From an uncultured Propionivibrio sp. (GTDB lineage: Bacteria; Pseudomonadota; Gammaproteobacteria; Burkholderiales; Rhodocyclaceae), in contig CALHZD010000089.1 in assembly GCA_938040985.1 (NCBI GenBank), forward strand, positions 1 to 24,008: a stretch of 24,008 nt of DNA. The letters are read 5' to 3'. This document shows positions 1 through 8,081 of this stretch, in pieces (position 1 is the first letter of the stretch; every line of letters starts with the position of its first letter). The position numbers were made by a program, and so were the translations under genes. The notes below the pieces were generated by a model. That model saw only the letters and a list, made by a program, of their open reading frames with translations. It had not been told where the DNA came from and did not search any database.

Positions 1-455
1 CGGACGATCTGGTCGAACAGGAACTTTGAATAGCCGTAGACGTTGAGCGGGGCTTCGCACGGGCGTTCTTCGCGGAATTCATGGCTGGCGCCGTAGGTTG
101 CCGCACTCGATGCATAGAGAAAGGGCACTTCCTGATCCAGACACCAGTCCAGCAGATCCTGCGAATAGCGGAAATTGTTCTCCATCATGTAATGTCCGTC
201 GGATTCCATTGTGTCCGAACAGGCGCCTTCATGGAAAACCGCCGCGATATCGCCGTCAAAATCCCCGGCCAGCAGGCGATCGAGAAAATCCTCCTTATCG
301 AAATAATCGGCGATCTCGCAATCGACCAGGTTGCGGAACTTGTCGGCGCGTTTCAGGTTGTCGACGGCGAGAATCCGCTGCTCGCCGCGCTCATTGAGCG
401 CCTTGACGATATTCGATCCGATGAATCCGGCAGCGCCGGTGACGATGACATACAT
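1..455 (-). CDS. hldD: ADP-L-glycero-D-manno-heptose 6-epimerase, N-terminal part (cut by window edge)
   Basis: HldD (RfaD) converts ADP-D-glycero-beta-D-manno-heptose to the L-glycero form, the last step in making the activated heptose for the LPS inner core; it is cytoplasmic. About 151 residues are visible and the 3' end lies beyond base 1. The product starts MYVIVTGAAGFIGSN, the NADP-binding Rossmann motif of the extended SDR family. Further on are ASSAATYG (115-122, catalytic Ser region) and YGYSK (140-144), the Tyr-xxx-Lys pair of this enzyme. A start at 455 is supported by an AGGAG-type ribosome binding site just upstream; a second ATG at 451 is out of frame. It follows rfaE1 by 32 bases on the same strand, so two heptose-pathway genes are adjacent and probably co-transcribed. 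Nothing odd is seen in the visible part. Confidence 0.95.
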   Translation of the reverse strand, partial: MYVIVTGAAGFIGSNIVKALNERGEQRILAVDNLKRADKFRNLVDCEIADYFDKEDFLDRLLAGDFDGDIAAVFHEGACSDTMESDGHYMMENNFRYSQDLLDWCLDQEVPFLYASSAATYGASHEFREERPCEAPLNVYGYSKFLFDQIV

Positions 456-487
456 TGGGTTTCTCCTCTGTTCATTTTCGGCGCCGC

Positions 488-1465
488 TCAGCGCACTGCC
501 CCGAGCGCCGCCTCCAGCTCCCTGCGCGTACAGACGGCCGTGCCCAGCTTCCCAACGACGATGCCGGCGGCAATATTAGCCACATGAATGGCCCGGCTCC
601 AGCTGGCGCCGCTTGTCAGCATGACTGCCAAGGTGGCGATGACGGTATCGCCCGCGCCGGAAACGTCATACACTTCACGCGCCACGGCTTTTTCATGAAT
701 CGTACCACCGTCCCGGAACAAGGACATGCCGGCTTCGCTGCGCGTTACCAGCAAAGCGTCCAGTTTCAGGGATTCGCGCAGTGCGGTAGCTTTGCGCTCA
801 AGTTCCTCCTCATTCCGCCAGCGGCCGACGATCTGGCGCATTTCCGCACTATTGGGGGTAATGACCGTCGCGCCCGCATAGACCGAATAGTCCTCGCCTT
901 TGGGATCGACAAACACCAGTTTATTGGCGGCCCGCGCCAGCTGGATCATTTCGCTAACATGCGTCAATCCGCCTTTACCGTAGTCGGAAAACAGCACGGC
1001 GTCGAATTCCGGCAAACGCCGTTCAAATTCGGACAGTTTGGCAAGCAGCACGTCACGCGACGGCACATTTTCAAAGTCGATGCGCAGTAATTGCTGCTGG
1101 CGCGCAATCACGCGCAGTTTGACAACCGTGTCGATGGCTTCGTCGATGTAGAAGCAGGTATCGACGCCCTCTTTCTCCATCATCCGCTTCAGGCTCACCC
1201 CGGGCTCGTCATCCCCCGTCAAGGCCAGCAGCGAAACACTCGCACCGAGCGCCGCGGCATTGCGCGCCACATTGGCCGCGCCGCCCGGTCGTTCTTCACT
1301 GCGTTCAATTTTGACGACCGGCACCGGCGCTTCCGGCGAGATGCGCGAAGCATCGCCAAACCAGTAGCGGTCAAGCATCACGTCGCCGACGACCAACAGG
1401 CGAACGTTCGAAAAATCACCAAGCGGCGCGGACGCTGCGGCAGACATTGAGGGCATTGCGCTCAT
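488..1465 (-). CDS. rfaE1: D-glycero-beta-D-manno-heptose-7-phosphate kinase (stand-alone domain I)
   Basis: This PfkB/ribokinase-family kinase phosphorylates heptose 7-phosphate at C1 to give the 1,7-bisphosphate for LPS core synthesis. The 325 residues contain GGAANVARN (61-69, sugar-binding glycines), VDPKG (186-190) and the ATP/anion-hole motif DVSGAGDT (267-274) with Asp273 as the expected catalytic base. E. coli HldE fuses this kinase to a C-terminal adenylyltransferase; here the protein ends after the kinase, so the adenylyltransferase (RfaE2/HldC) must be encoded elsewhere. The ATG at 1465 is preceded by AAGGA at a somewhat long spacing; ATGs at 1456 and 1447 are possible but have no better site. 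It sits between lapB (19 bases upstream) and hldD (32 bases downstream) and is likely in an operon with both. Confidence 0.95.
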   Translation of the reverse strand: MSAMPSMSAAASAPLGDFSNVRLLVVGDVMLDRYWFGDASRISPEAPVPVVKIERSEERPGGAANVARNAAALGASVSLLALTGDDEPGVSLKRMMEKEGVDTCFYIDEAIDTVVKLRVIARQQQLLRIDFENVPSRDVLLAKLSEFERRLPEFDAVLFSDYGKGGLTHVSEMIQLARAANKLVFVDPKGEDYSVYAGATVITPNSAEMRQIVGRWRNEEELERKATALRESLKLDALLVTRSEAGMSLFRDGGTIHEKAVAREVYDVSGAGDTVIATLAVMLTSGASWSRAIHVANIAAGIVVGKLGTAVCTRRELEAALGAVR

Positions 1466-1484
1466 TTTCCAGGCTTTCCTTTCA

Positions 1485-2654
1485 TCAAGGCATCAGTTCA
1501 AATTCTTCACTGCGCTTCGGCGAATAGGTTTCCCAGTCACCGCAAGCCGGGCAGCGCCAATAGAACTGGCGTGCCTTGAAACCGCAGCTATCGCAGCGGT
1601 AACGCGCCAGCCGGCGGGTATAGCCCTGGATGATACTCTTGGCCAGATCGAGGTCGACACGCATTTCGGGCATCGCCATCAATACACGCGCTTCGATCAG
1701 CTTGTCCAAGCCGAGCAGGGTCGGATTGCGTTTCAGCTCGTCACGCACCAGCACATAGGCAGCCTCCGCGCCCCCGCTCTCCAGCACCAGCTGGAAGACG
1801 ACATCGAGGAGATCGAATGACGGGTAGCGCTCAAGATAGCCGCGCAGTAACTGCGCGCCTTCATCGCGCCGGTCGAGCTTGCGAAAGGCTTCAAGCAGGC
1901 GGTTGGCCGCCAGCGCCAGAAAGGTCGGATCCTGCCGTTCGATACGCTGCCAGCAGGCAATGGCTTCGTCGTAACACTCCCGCGAGACTTCGATGTCGCC
2001 TTGCAGCAGGCTGGCGCGCACGCACTGCCGGTTTTTTTCCAGCGCTGTCCGCAGATACTCCGATGCCTCATCAAGGCGCGAGCGGATCAGCGCCGCTGCC
2101 GCCAGCTCACAGTAATACTCGGCGATTTCCTTGTGGGTGGCGACATCGGGCAGTTCCTCGGCAATGGTAATAGCGCGCTCCCAGTCCTTTTCCAGCTGGT
2201 AAATTTCCAGAAGACTGCGCTTGGCTTCCTCGTTCAGATCGGTACTGCGCAATTGCTCAAAAATGGCTTCCGCACGGTCAAGCAAACCTGCTTTGAGAAA
2301 GTCTTGCCCCAGCTCGGCCATGGCCTGCAATTTGAGATCCTGTGGCAGATCGTCACGCTCGACGAGGTTCTGGTGCATACGGATGGCGCGTTCGGTCTCG
2401 CCCCGCCGGCGAAACAGGCTGCCCAGCGTAAAGTGCAATTCAACGGTCTGCGGATCGATTTTCACCGCCTCGACGAAGGCTTCGACGGCGCGATCCTGTT
2501 GTTCATTGAGCAGAAAGTTCAGCCCCTGGAAGTAAGAACGCGGCAACGCGCGCGATTCCCTGACTAGATGCTTGATGTCGATGCGCGCCGCCAGCCAGCC
2601 CATGCCAAAAAACAGGGGACATAACAGCAGCTCCCAGTATTCGAATTCAATCAT
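1485..2654 (-). CDS. lapB: Lipopolysaccharide assembly protein B (YciM), TPR protein with rubredoxin-like zinc motif
   Basis: LapB is an inner-membrane TPR protein which, in E. coli, recruits LpxC to the FtsH protease and so sets the level of LPS synthesis. The 389-residue product starts MIEFEYWELLLCPLFFGMGW, the short N-terminal membrane anchor of the family. It continues through RDYV-like and NFLLNEQQDRAVEAF segments and many TPR helices. It ends in a metal knuckle with Cys354, Cys357, Cys368 and Cys371 (CX2C-X10-CX2C). The frame is open further upstream to 2825, but I chose the ATG at 2654: the family N-terminus begins there, AAGGGG precedes it, and the longer frame would read through a terminator hairpin. 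Its usual partner lapA is not between it and ihfB. Proximity to the heptose genes gives an LPS-themed group. Confidence 0.95.
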   Translation of the reverse strand: MIEFEYWELLLCPLFFGMGWLAARIDIKHLVRESRALPRSYFQGLNFLLNEQQDRAVEAFVEAVKIDPQTVELHFTLGSLFRRRGETERAIRMHQNLVERDDLPQDLKLQAMAELGQDFLKAGLLDRAEAIFEQLRSTDLNEEAKRSLLEIYQLEKDWERAITIAEELPDVATHKEIAEYYCELAAAALIRSRLDEASEYLRTALEKNRQCVRASLLQGDIEVSRECYDEAIACWQRIERQDPTFLALAANRLLEAFRKLDRRDEGAQLLRGYLERYPSFDLLDVVFQLVLESGGAEAAYVLVRDELKRNPTLLGLDKLIEARVLMAMPEMRVDLDLAKSIIQGYTRRLARYRCDSCGFKARQFYWRCPACGDWETYSPKRSEEFELMP

Positions 2655-2705
2655 CTTTTGTCCCCTTGTACCGCCCGGGGCTTTTCGTGCCCGCATTTGC
2701 CCTGC

Positions 2706-2740
2706 AAAAAAAATAGGCGGCAAACCGCTGTTGCCGCCTA
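2706..2740 (-). terminator. Intrinsic terminator downstream of ihfB
   Basis: Read on the minus strand, a perfect 10-base stem (TAGGCGGCAA with TTGCCGCCTA) closes a 7-base loop and is followed by eight T residues. This is a textbook Rho-independent terminator for the rpsA-ihfB transcript. It lies about 100 bases after the ihfB stop and about 50 bases before the lapB start, so lapB needs its own promoter or readthrough. Confidence 0.92.
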
Positions 2741-2839
2741 GGGTCGATACATTCAATGTTTCTGTTATGGCTCGCCCTGCTATCCCGCCCTCAGCGGGCA
2801 GCCTTGCATGGAGAGCCGGATTCATCGATTACACGCGCC

Positions 2840-3142
2840 TCACTGCACCTTGCCGGCTTTGACGGTGCGATCAACGCATTCGCGCAATTCCTTACCAGCC
2901 TTGAAATGGGGCACCCATTTCTCGGGGACGCTTACCTTGTCGCCGGACTTGGGGTTACGCCCCATGCGCGGCGGCCGGTAATTAAGTGCAAAACTGCCGA
3001 AGCCGCGGATCTCGATACGATCGCCCCTGGTCAGTACCTCAGACATCGTATCGAGTATCATCTTGACGGCCAGATCGGCATCTTTCGCACCCAACTGGGG
3101 GAACCGCTCCGCGAGGCGCGCGACCAGATCTGACTTGGTCAT
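2840..3142 (-). CDS. ihfB: Integration host factor beta subunit
   Basis: IHF-beta pairs with IHF-alpha to make the heterodimer that bends DNA sharply at specific sites and acts in transcription, recombination and replication. The product (100 residues from MTKSDLVARLAERF) has the HU/IHF fold signature GFGSFALNYRPPRMGRNPKSGD around residues 45-66, including the proline-tipped beta-arm that intercalates in the minor groove. The frame also contains an ATG at 3145 and a TTG at 3151; the start at 3142 matches the family, while 3145 has better spacing from the AGAGGG site inside the end of rpsA. It follows rpsA by about 15 bases and is co-transcribed with it, as in many proteobacteria. Its own terminator is at 2706-2740. 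IHF-alpha is not in the window. Confidence 0.96.
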   Translation of the reverse strand: MTKSDLVARLAERFPQLGAKDADLAVKMILDTMSEVLTRGDRIEIRGFGSFALNYRPPRMGRNPKSGDKVSVPEKWVPHFKAGKELRECVDRTVKAGKVQ

Positions 3143-3157
3143 CATTCCCAAGTCCCT

Positions 3158-4852
3158 CTATTGCTGGTTGAGCTTGGCCTTTAGCAAGGCGCCGAGGTTG
3201 GTCGTGCCAGAGCTGGCACTGCTTTCCGCAGACAGTTTCTGCATCGCCTGATGCTGCTCGGCCTGATCCTTGGCCTTGATCGACAGGTTGATCGAACGCG
3301 TCTTGCGGTCGATGTTGATGATCATCGCCTCGACTTCGTCGCCTTCCTTGTAAACCTTGGTCAGATCGTCGATACGCTCGCGCGAGACTTCGGAAGCACG
3401 TAAGTAGCCTTCCATCTCGCCTTCCAGCGCAATCACGGCACCACGCGCATCCACCGACTTGACGGTTCCCTTGACGATGGCGTTCTTGTCATGCGTTGCG
3501 ATAAACGCGGTGTAGGGATCGCCGTCAAGCTGCTTAATACCCAGCGAAATACGCTCTTTTTCGGTGTCGATCGCCAGCACGACGGCTTCCACCTCGTCGC
3601 CCTTCTTGAAGTTGCGAATCGCCTCCTCGCCTGGCGTCGACCACGACAGATCGGAAAGATGCACCAGACCGTCGATACCGCCCGGCAGGCCAATGAAGAT
3701 ACCGAAATCGGTAATCGACTTGATTGCGCCCTTGACCTTGTCCCCTTTCTTGTAGTTCATCGCAAAGTCATCCCACGGATTCGGCATGCATTGCTTCATA
3801 CCGAGCGAGATACGGCGGCGATCTTCGTCGATTTCGAGGATCATTACCTCGACTTCATCGCCCAGCTGGACGACCTTGGACGGATGGACGTTCTTGTTTG
3901 TCCAGTCCATTTCCGAAACGTGAACCAGGCCTTCGATGCCCTGTTCGATTTCGACGAACGCGCCGTAATCGGTCAGATTGGTCACCTTGCCGAACAGGCG
4001 CGTGCCCTGCGGGTAACGGCGGGCAATACCAACCCACGGATCTTCGCCCAGTTGCTTGAGACCGAGCGATACGCGGTTCTTCTCCTGATCGAATTTGAGA
4101 ATCTTGGCCTGCACTTCGTCGCCCACCGCCAGCACTTCGGACGGATGGCGCACACGACGCCAGGCCAGATCGGTGATGTGCAGAAGGCCGTCGATACCGC
4201 CGAGATCAACGAATGCGCCGTAATCGGTAATATTCTTGACGACGCCCTTGATGATGCTGCCTTCCTTGAGATTGGCCAGCAGCGCTTCGCGTTCTTCGCC
4301 GACTGTCGCCTCAAGCACGGCGCGCCGCGACACAACCACGTTGTTGCGCTTGCGATCCAGCTTGATCACTTTGAATTCGAATGTTTTGCCTTCGTACGGC
4401 GTCGTATCCTTGACCGGACGCAAATCGACCAGCGACCCGGGCAGGAAGGCGCGCACGCTATGCGCCATGACGGTCAGACCACCCTTCACCTTACCGGTGA
4501 TCGTTCCGGAAATCAGAGAACCTTGCGTTAGCGCTTCTTCGAGGTAATTCCAGGCCGCGACGCGCTTGGCCCGTTCACGCGAGAGACGGGTTTCACCAAA
4601 ACCGTTTTCGAGCTGGTCAATGGCCACTTGCACGAAATCGCCCACCTGCACTTCAAGCTCACCCTGATCGTTGAGGAACTCCTCACGATCGATATAGCTT
4701 TCAGACTTCAGTCCGGCGTTGACAACAACAAAATTCTGATCGATGCGCACGACTTCGGCGGTAATTACTTCGCCCTGGCGCATTTCCTGACGGTGCAGGC
4801 TGGCTTCGAAAAGATCGGCAAAACTCTCTTGCGTGGAAGGAATGTTGGACAT
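3158..4852 (-). CDS. rpsA: 30S ribosomal protein S1
   Basis: S1 binds single-stranded, pyrimidine- or A/U-rich mRNA leaders and docks and unfolds messages on the 30S subunit. The 564-residue protein has the full six-S1-domain layout of proteobacterial S1. Two divergent N-terminal domains bind the ribosome and begin near residues 22 and 108. They are followed by four closely related repeats, each with a variant of ITDYGAFVDLGGIDGLLHITDL and ending in RRISLGMKQ-like strands. The C-terminal tail is rich in Ser, Ala and Lys. Length matches the family. No Shine-Dalgarno sequence is found before the ATG; the leader is A/T-rich (see the leader entry), which fits the known autoregulation of rpsA by its product. 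It lies between aroA-cmk and ihfB, the usual order in this group. Confidence 0.97.
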   Translation of the reverse strand: MSNIPSTQESFADLFEASLHRQEMRQGEVITAEVVRIDQNFVVVNAGLKSESYIDREEFLNDQGELEVQVGDFVQVAIDQLENGFGETRLSRERAKRVAAWNYLEEALTQGSLISGTITGKVKGGLTVMAHSVRAFLPGSLVDLRPVKDTTPYEGKTFEFKVIKLDRKRNNVVVSRRAVLEATVGEEREALLANLKEGSIIKGVVKNITDYGAFVDLGGIDGLLHITDLAWRRVRHPSEVLAVGDEVQAKILKFDQEKNRVSLGLKQLGEDPWVGIARRYPQGTRLFGKVTNLTDYGAFVEIEQGIEGLVHVSEMDWTNKNVHPSKVVQLGDEVEVMILEIDEDRRRISLGMKQCMPNPWDDFAMNYKKGDKVKGAIKSITDFGIFIGLPGGIDGLVHLSDLSWSTPGEEAIRNFKKGDEVEAVVLAIDTEKERISLGIKQLDGDPYTAFIATHDKNAIVKGTVKSVDARGAVIALEGEMEGYLRASEVSRERIDDLTKVYKEGDEVEAMIINIDRKTRSINLSIKAKDQAEQHQAMQKLSAESSASSGTTNLGALLKAKLNQQ

Positions 4853-4900
4853 AAAAGAAAATTAAAAATTAAATGAATACATTGACCGCATGATTGCGGG
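4853..4900 (-). promoter_or_regulatory. rpsA translation-initiation leader: small hairpin plus A/U-rich stretch without Shine-Dalgarno
   Basis: On the minus strand a 5-bp hairpin (CCGCA-ATCA-TGCGG, 4886-4899) is followed by about 30 bases made almost entirely of A and T, ending in TTTTCTTTT just before the ATG. There is no AGGAG-like site. E. coli rpsA likewise starts without a canonical site and is repressed by free S1 binding its leader; the same control is inferred here. Confidence 0.5.
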
Positions 4901-5150
4901 ATACACTAAAAAACGCTGCCTGAGCTTGAACCCGATGCACTGTTCCGACGACATCCGCGGAATGCGCCTAATCCCCCGTCAGACAACCCCAAACGCCTGA
5001 ACAAGAAGCCTGCATAATTCCAACCGTTTTATCCAATTGCTTCCGAAAAAACCGCAGAATCTGCCGCAACCCTCAGCGCGCTTACTACACTTGCTTTACT
5101 GCGACCACCAAAAACACAAAAGCCTATCGCTGCCGGCACTGAAAAGCGCC
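4901..5150. other. Intergenic region between aroA-cmk and rpsA
   Basis: About 250 bases with no convincing reading frame. It should hold the rpsA promoter, but I could not settle on one. One weak candidate on the minus strand is TTGGTG, 18 bases, then TAGTAA near 5090-5120. A short stem (GCAG-ATT-CTGC followed by GGTTTTTT on the minus strand, about 5046-5064) could be a weak terminator for the aroA-cmk transcript; the stem is only 4 bp and I would not rely on it. Confidence 0.3.
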
Positions 5151-7115
5151 CTAAACCGCTTGGCCATGCCAGGCCAATACTTTTTCGACAGCCTGTTCGA
5201 TCGTCAGATCGGAGGTATCGAGTAGATAGGCATCTTCACTTTGCCGGAGCGGCGCAACCGGACGTTGACTATCGCGTTCGTCGCGCTCGCGCAAATCCTG
5301 CAAAATGGGCTGAATGCTAGCAGACATCCCGTTTTCTCTCAACTGCCGATAGCGTCTTTGCGCACGAACTTCGACACGCGCGGTCAGAAAAATCTTGGTC
5401 TGCGCATCGGGAAAAACGACCGACCCCATATCGCGCCCATCCGTCACCAGGCCCGGCACGCGCCGGAAAAGGCGCTGACGGAACAGCAGCGCCTCACGCA
5501 CGGCCGGCCATGCCGCGACCCGTGAGGCGCCCGCAGAAATCGCCTCGCTGCGAATCGCCGCGCTCACCGGTTCGCCGGCAAGCCACACCGAGTCCGCACC
5601 GAACCTGACATCCAGTCGGGCGGCGATCACCGCCAACGCCTGTTCATCCTCCCAAGCGACGCCGGCACGCTGCGCCGCCAGCGCCGTCAGACGATACAGC
5701 GCACCGGAATCGAGATAATGCCAGCCAAGCGCCGCTGCCACGCGCGCCGCCACGGTTCCTTTTCCCGAGGCGGAAGGCCCGTCGATGGCGATTACCGGAA
5801 CCGCCCGCGTCACCTCAGCAAAGCGGGCAAAGTAATCGGGGAAAGTCTTGGCGACGCATCCCGGATCGTTGATGCGCACCGGCGCCCCGAACGCAGCCAG
5901 TGAGAAACACATCGCCATACGATGATCCTCATACGTATCGATGCCTTCTGGCGGTGAACACAGCCCGTCCGACGGCGGGTGGATACGCAGCCAGTCCTTC
6001 CCCGCGTCCACCGCAGCGCCCAGTTTTTCCAACTCGGCGGCCATCGCGGCAATACGATCGGTTTCCTTGACACGCCAACTGGCGATATTTCTCAGCGTCG
6101 TCGCTCCTTCGGCGAAGAGCGCCGTTGTCGCCAGCGTCATCGCCGCATCAGGAATCGCATTGGCGTCGAGGTCGATGCCGCGCAAACGCCCACTTGCCGG
6201 CGCACGCGCGGTAATGGCGCGGTCGCCTACATCAATACGCGCCCCCATCCGCGCCAGCGCCTCGGCAAAACGCACATCGCCCTGAACCGAGTCGGCGCCG
6301 ACGCCTTCGACACGCACTGGCCCGCCGCCCAGCGCACCCAGCGCCAGAAAATACGAAGCAGAAGAGGCATCGCCTTCGACGCGCACCCGCCCCGGCGAGC
6401 GATAGGCACTGCCCGCCGGCACGACGAAGCGCCGCCCATTTTCGCGAATGACATCAACGCCAAAGCGCGCCATCACATCCAGCGTTATTTCGACATAAGG
6501 CCGGGAAATCAACTCGCCAACCACCTCGACGGCCGTTTCCACGCCGCCCAGCGGTAGCGCCATCAGCAGGCCGCTGAGAAACTGGCTAGACACGTCGCCG
6601 CGAATTTGCACGCTGCCGCCCGGCCGGATCGTCGCCGGGCGGATGGCTAGCGGCGGATAATTTTCGTTGCCCAGATAATCGATGCGCGCCCCCAGACGAC
6701 GAAGTCCATCGACCAGATCACCGATCGGCCGTTCGTGCATGCGCGGCACGCCGGAAAGCGTGTAATCGCCGCCAGCCAATGCCAGTACGGCGGTCAGCGA
6801 GCGAAAGGCCGTGCCGGCATTGCCCAGAAATAACGCCGCTTTTCGCACGGGAAAGCGCCCGCCGACACCCTGCACCCGAACCGCCTGCTTACCCTGCGGT
6901 TCGATGCGAACGCCCAGAATCCGCAGAGCATCGAGCATACGCGCCGTGTCATCGGATGCCAGCAAGCCGGAAATTTCAGTTTCGCCTGCGGACAACGCGG
7001 AGAGCAGCAGCAAACGGTTGGACAGACTCTTTGAACCCGGCAGGCGCACGACGCCGCTCGCCGAGCACAAGGCCGGCAGATCGATAAATGCCTGTTTTTT
7101 TTCCGTTGCCCTCAT
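5151..7115 (-). CDS. aroA-cmk: Fused 3-phosphoshikimate 1-carboxyvinyltransferase (EPSP synthase) / cytidylate kinase
   Basis: One 654-residue frame encodes two enzymes. Residues 1 to about 436 are EPSP synthase, which joins PEP to shikimate 3-phosphate in the shikimate pathway. It shows LPGSKSLSNR (25-34), GNAGTA (99-104), the PDAAMT motif with Asp323, KETDRI (350-355) and DHRMAM (397-402). Residues from about 437 to the end are CMP kinase, with Walker A GPSASGKGT (446-454), DSGALYR (469-475), TDGRDMGSVVFP (558-569) and RDERDSQRP. Both halves are full-length with intact motifs, and the linker is only a few residues. The two genes are neighbours in many proteobacteria, and aroA-cmk fusions have been annotated in some betaproteobacteria. 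The start at 7115 has a modest AAGG site. tyrA ends 41 bases upstream. Confidence 0.95.
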   Translation of the reverse strand: MRATEKKQAFIDLPALCSASGVVRLPGSKSLSNRLLLLSALSAGETEISGLLASDDTARMLDALRILGVRIEPQGKQAVRVQGVGGRFPVRKAALFLGNAGTAFRSLTAVLALAGGDYTLSGVPRMHERPIGDLVDGLRRLGARIDYLGNENYPPLAIRPATIRPGGSVQIRGDVSSQFLSGLLMALPLGGVETAVEVVGELISRPYVEITLDVMARFGVDVIRENGRRFVVPAGSAYRSPGRVRVEGDASSASYFLALGALGGGPVRVEGVGADSVQGDVRFAEALARMGARIDVGDRAITARAPASGRLRGIDLDANAIPDAAMTLATTALFAEGATTLRNIASWRVKETDRIAAMAAELEKLGAAVDAGKDWLRIHPPSDGLCSPPEGIDTYEDHRMAMCFSLAAFGAPVRINDPGCVAKTFPDYFARFAEVTRAVPVIAIDGPSASGKGTVAARVAAALGWHYLDSGALYRLTALAAQRAGVAWEDEQALAVIAARLDVRFGADSVWLAGEPVSAAIRSEAISAGASRVAAWPAVREALLFRQRLFRRVPGLVTDGRDMGSVVFPDAQTKIFLTARVEVRAQRRYRQLRENGMSASIQPILQDLRERDERDSQRPVAPLRQSEDAYLLDTSDLTIEQAVEKVLAWHGQAV

Positions 7116-7156
7116 ACGCCCGCCTTTTCCAGCGCTTTCGGTCTTTTCTGTTGCCC

Positions 7157-8047
7157 CTATTTTTCCGCCTCGCTTGCCCAGGCGCGGCGCGCGGCGCGCG
7201 CGGCGGAAAAGACATCGTTCAGTCGCCCGCCGTCATTGGCCTCCAGCGCCGCATACAGCGCATCAAGCTGCCGCCGGTAACCGGCCAGTTCCGTCAGGAG
7301 CGGAAGGCGATTAGCCAAGCAGATATCGCGCCACATTTCCGGATGGCTGGCGGCAATCCGGGTGAAGTCGCGGAAGCCGCTGGCGGCAAAGGCAAAAAAC
7401 CGTCCGCTGTCCTCGCGCTGCGCCAGATCGTATACGAGCGCATACGAGAGCAGATGCGGCAAATGGCTGACGGCGGCGAAAATATGGTCATGCTCCGCCG
7501 GCGACAATTCATGGATCTGCGCTCCGCACCATTCCCAAGCCGAACGGATACGGGCGACATCGCGCGCGCTATTTTCCGGCAGCGGCGTCAGCACGACCTT
7601 CTTGTTACGGTAAAGATCCGCGCGCGCCGCCGCCGGCCCGCTATGCTCGGCGCCGGCGATCGGATGGCCGGGGATGAATTGCCCGATCCTGCCGCCGAAA
7701 AATTCGCGTGCGGCGGCTACCGCATCCATTTTGGTGCTGCCGCCGTCAGTCACGAGCGTCCGCTCGCCGAGGTAAGGGGCGATACGCGCCATGACTTCCG
7801 GCATCTGCGCCATAGGCGTAGCAATCAGCACGAGATCGGCGTCGGGAATTTCATGTCCCGGATTGATGCCAATACGATCAATGATACCAAACTCCAGCGC
7901 CTGTTTCAGCCCCGACAGGCTGCGGCCGAAGCCGACAACCTCCTTCACCTGCCCGGCAACCTTGAGCGCCAGGGCAAAGGAGCCGCCCACCAGTCCCGCG
8001 CCAAAGATGACCAGCTTATCGAATTCCGCCTGTTCGCGCATTGCCAT
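7157..8047 (-). CDS. tyrA: Prephenate (arogenate) dehydrogenase
   Basis: TyrA oxidatively decarboxylates prephenate to 4-hydroxyphenylpyruvate (or arogenate to tyrosine) with NAD(P). The 296-residue protein opens with the dinucleotide-binding motif GAGLVGGSF (16-24) and carries HPIAGAEHSG (128-137), whose first His is the expected catalytic residue. The rest is the all-helical dimerisation domain. It has no chorismate mutase or ACT domain, so it is the simple form. The ATG at 8047 has GGGAGG 8 bases upstream. It lies 34 bases after pheA and 41 before aroA-cmk, so the three genes probably form an operon for aromatic amino acids. The hisC-type aminotransferase gene often found between pheA and tyrA is absent. 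Whether prephenate or arogenate is preferred cannot be told from sequence by eye. Confidence 0.94.
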   Translation of the reverse strand: MAMREQAEFDKLVIFGAGLVGGSFALALKVAGQVKEVVGFGRSLSGLKQALEFGIIDRIGINPGHEIPDADLVLIATPMAQMPEVMARIAPYLGERTLVTDGGSTKMDAVAAAREFFGGRIGQFIPGHPIAGAEHSGPAAARADLYRNKKVVLTPLPENSARDVARIRSAWEWCGAQIHELSPAEHDHIFAAVSHLPHLLSYALVYDLAQREDSGRFFAFAASGFRDFTRIAASHPEMWRDICLANRLPLLTELAGYRRQLDALYAALEANDGGRLNDVFSAARAARRAWASEAEK

Positions 8048-8081
8048 GCTGCCGCCTCCCGATTTCCTGCTTTTCTGCCGC

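Noticed and set aside
2655..2825. Longer lapB start giving 446 residues
   Set aside because: The extra 57 residues would be encoded by a terminator hairpin and its flank, and the known family N-terminus begins at the ATG at 2654 with a ribosome site.
3491..4531. Plus-strand frame of 346 codons across rpsA
   Set aside because: It is the antisense shadow of the six-domain S1 gene; the minus-strand product is unmistakable.
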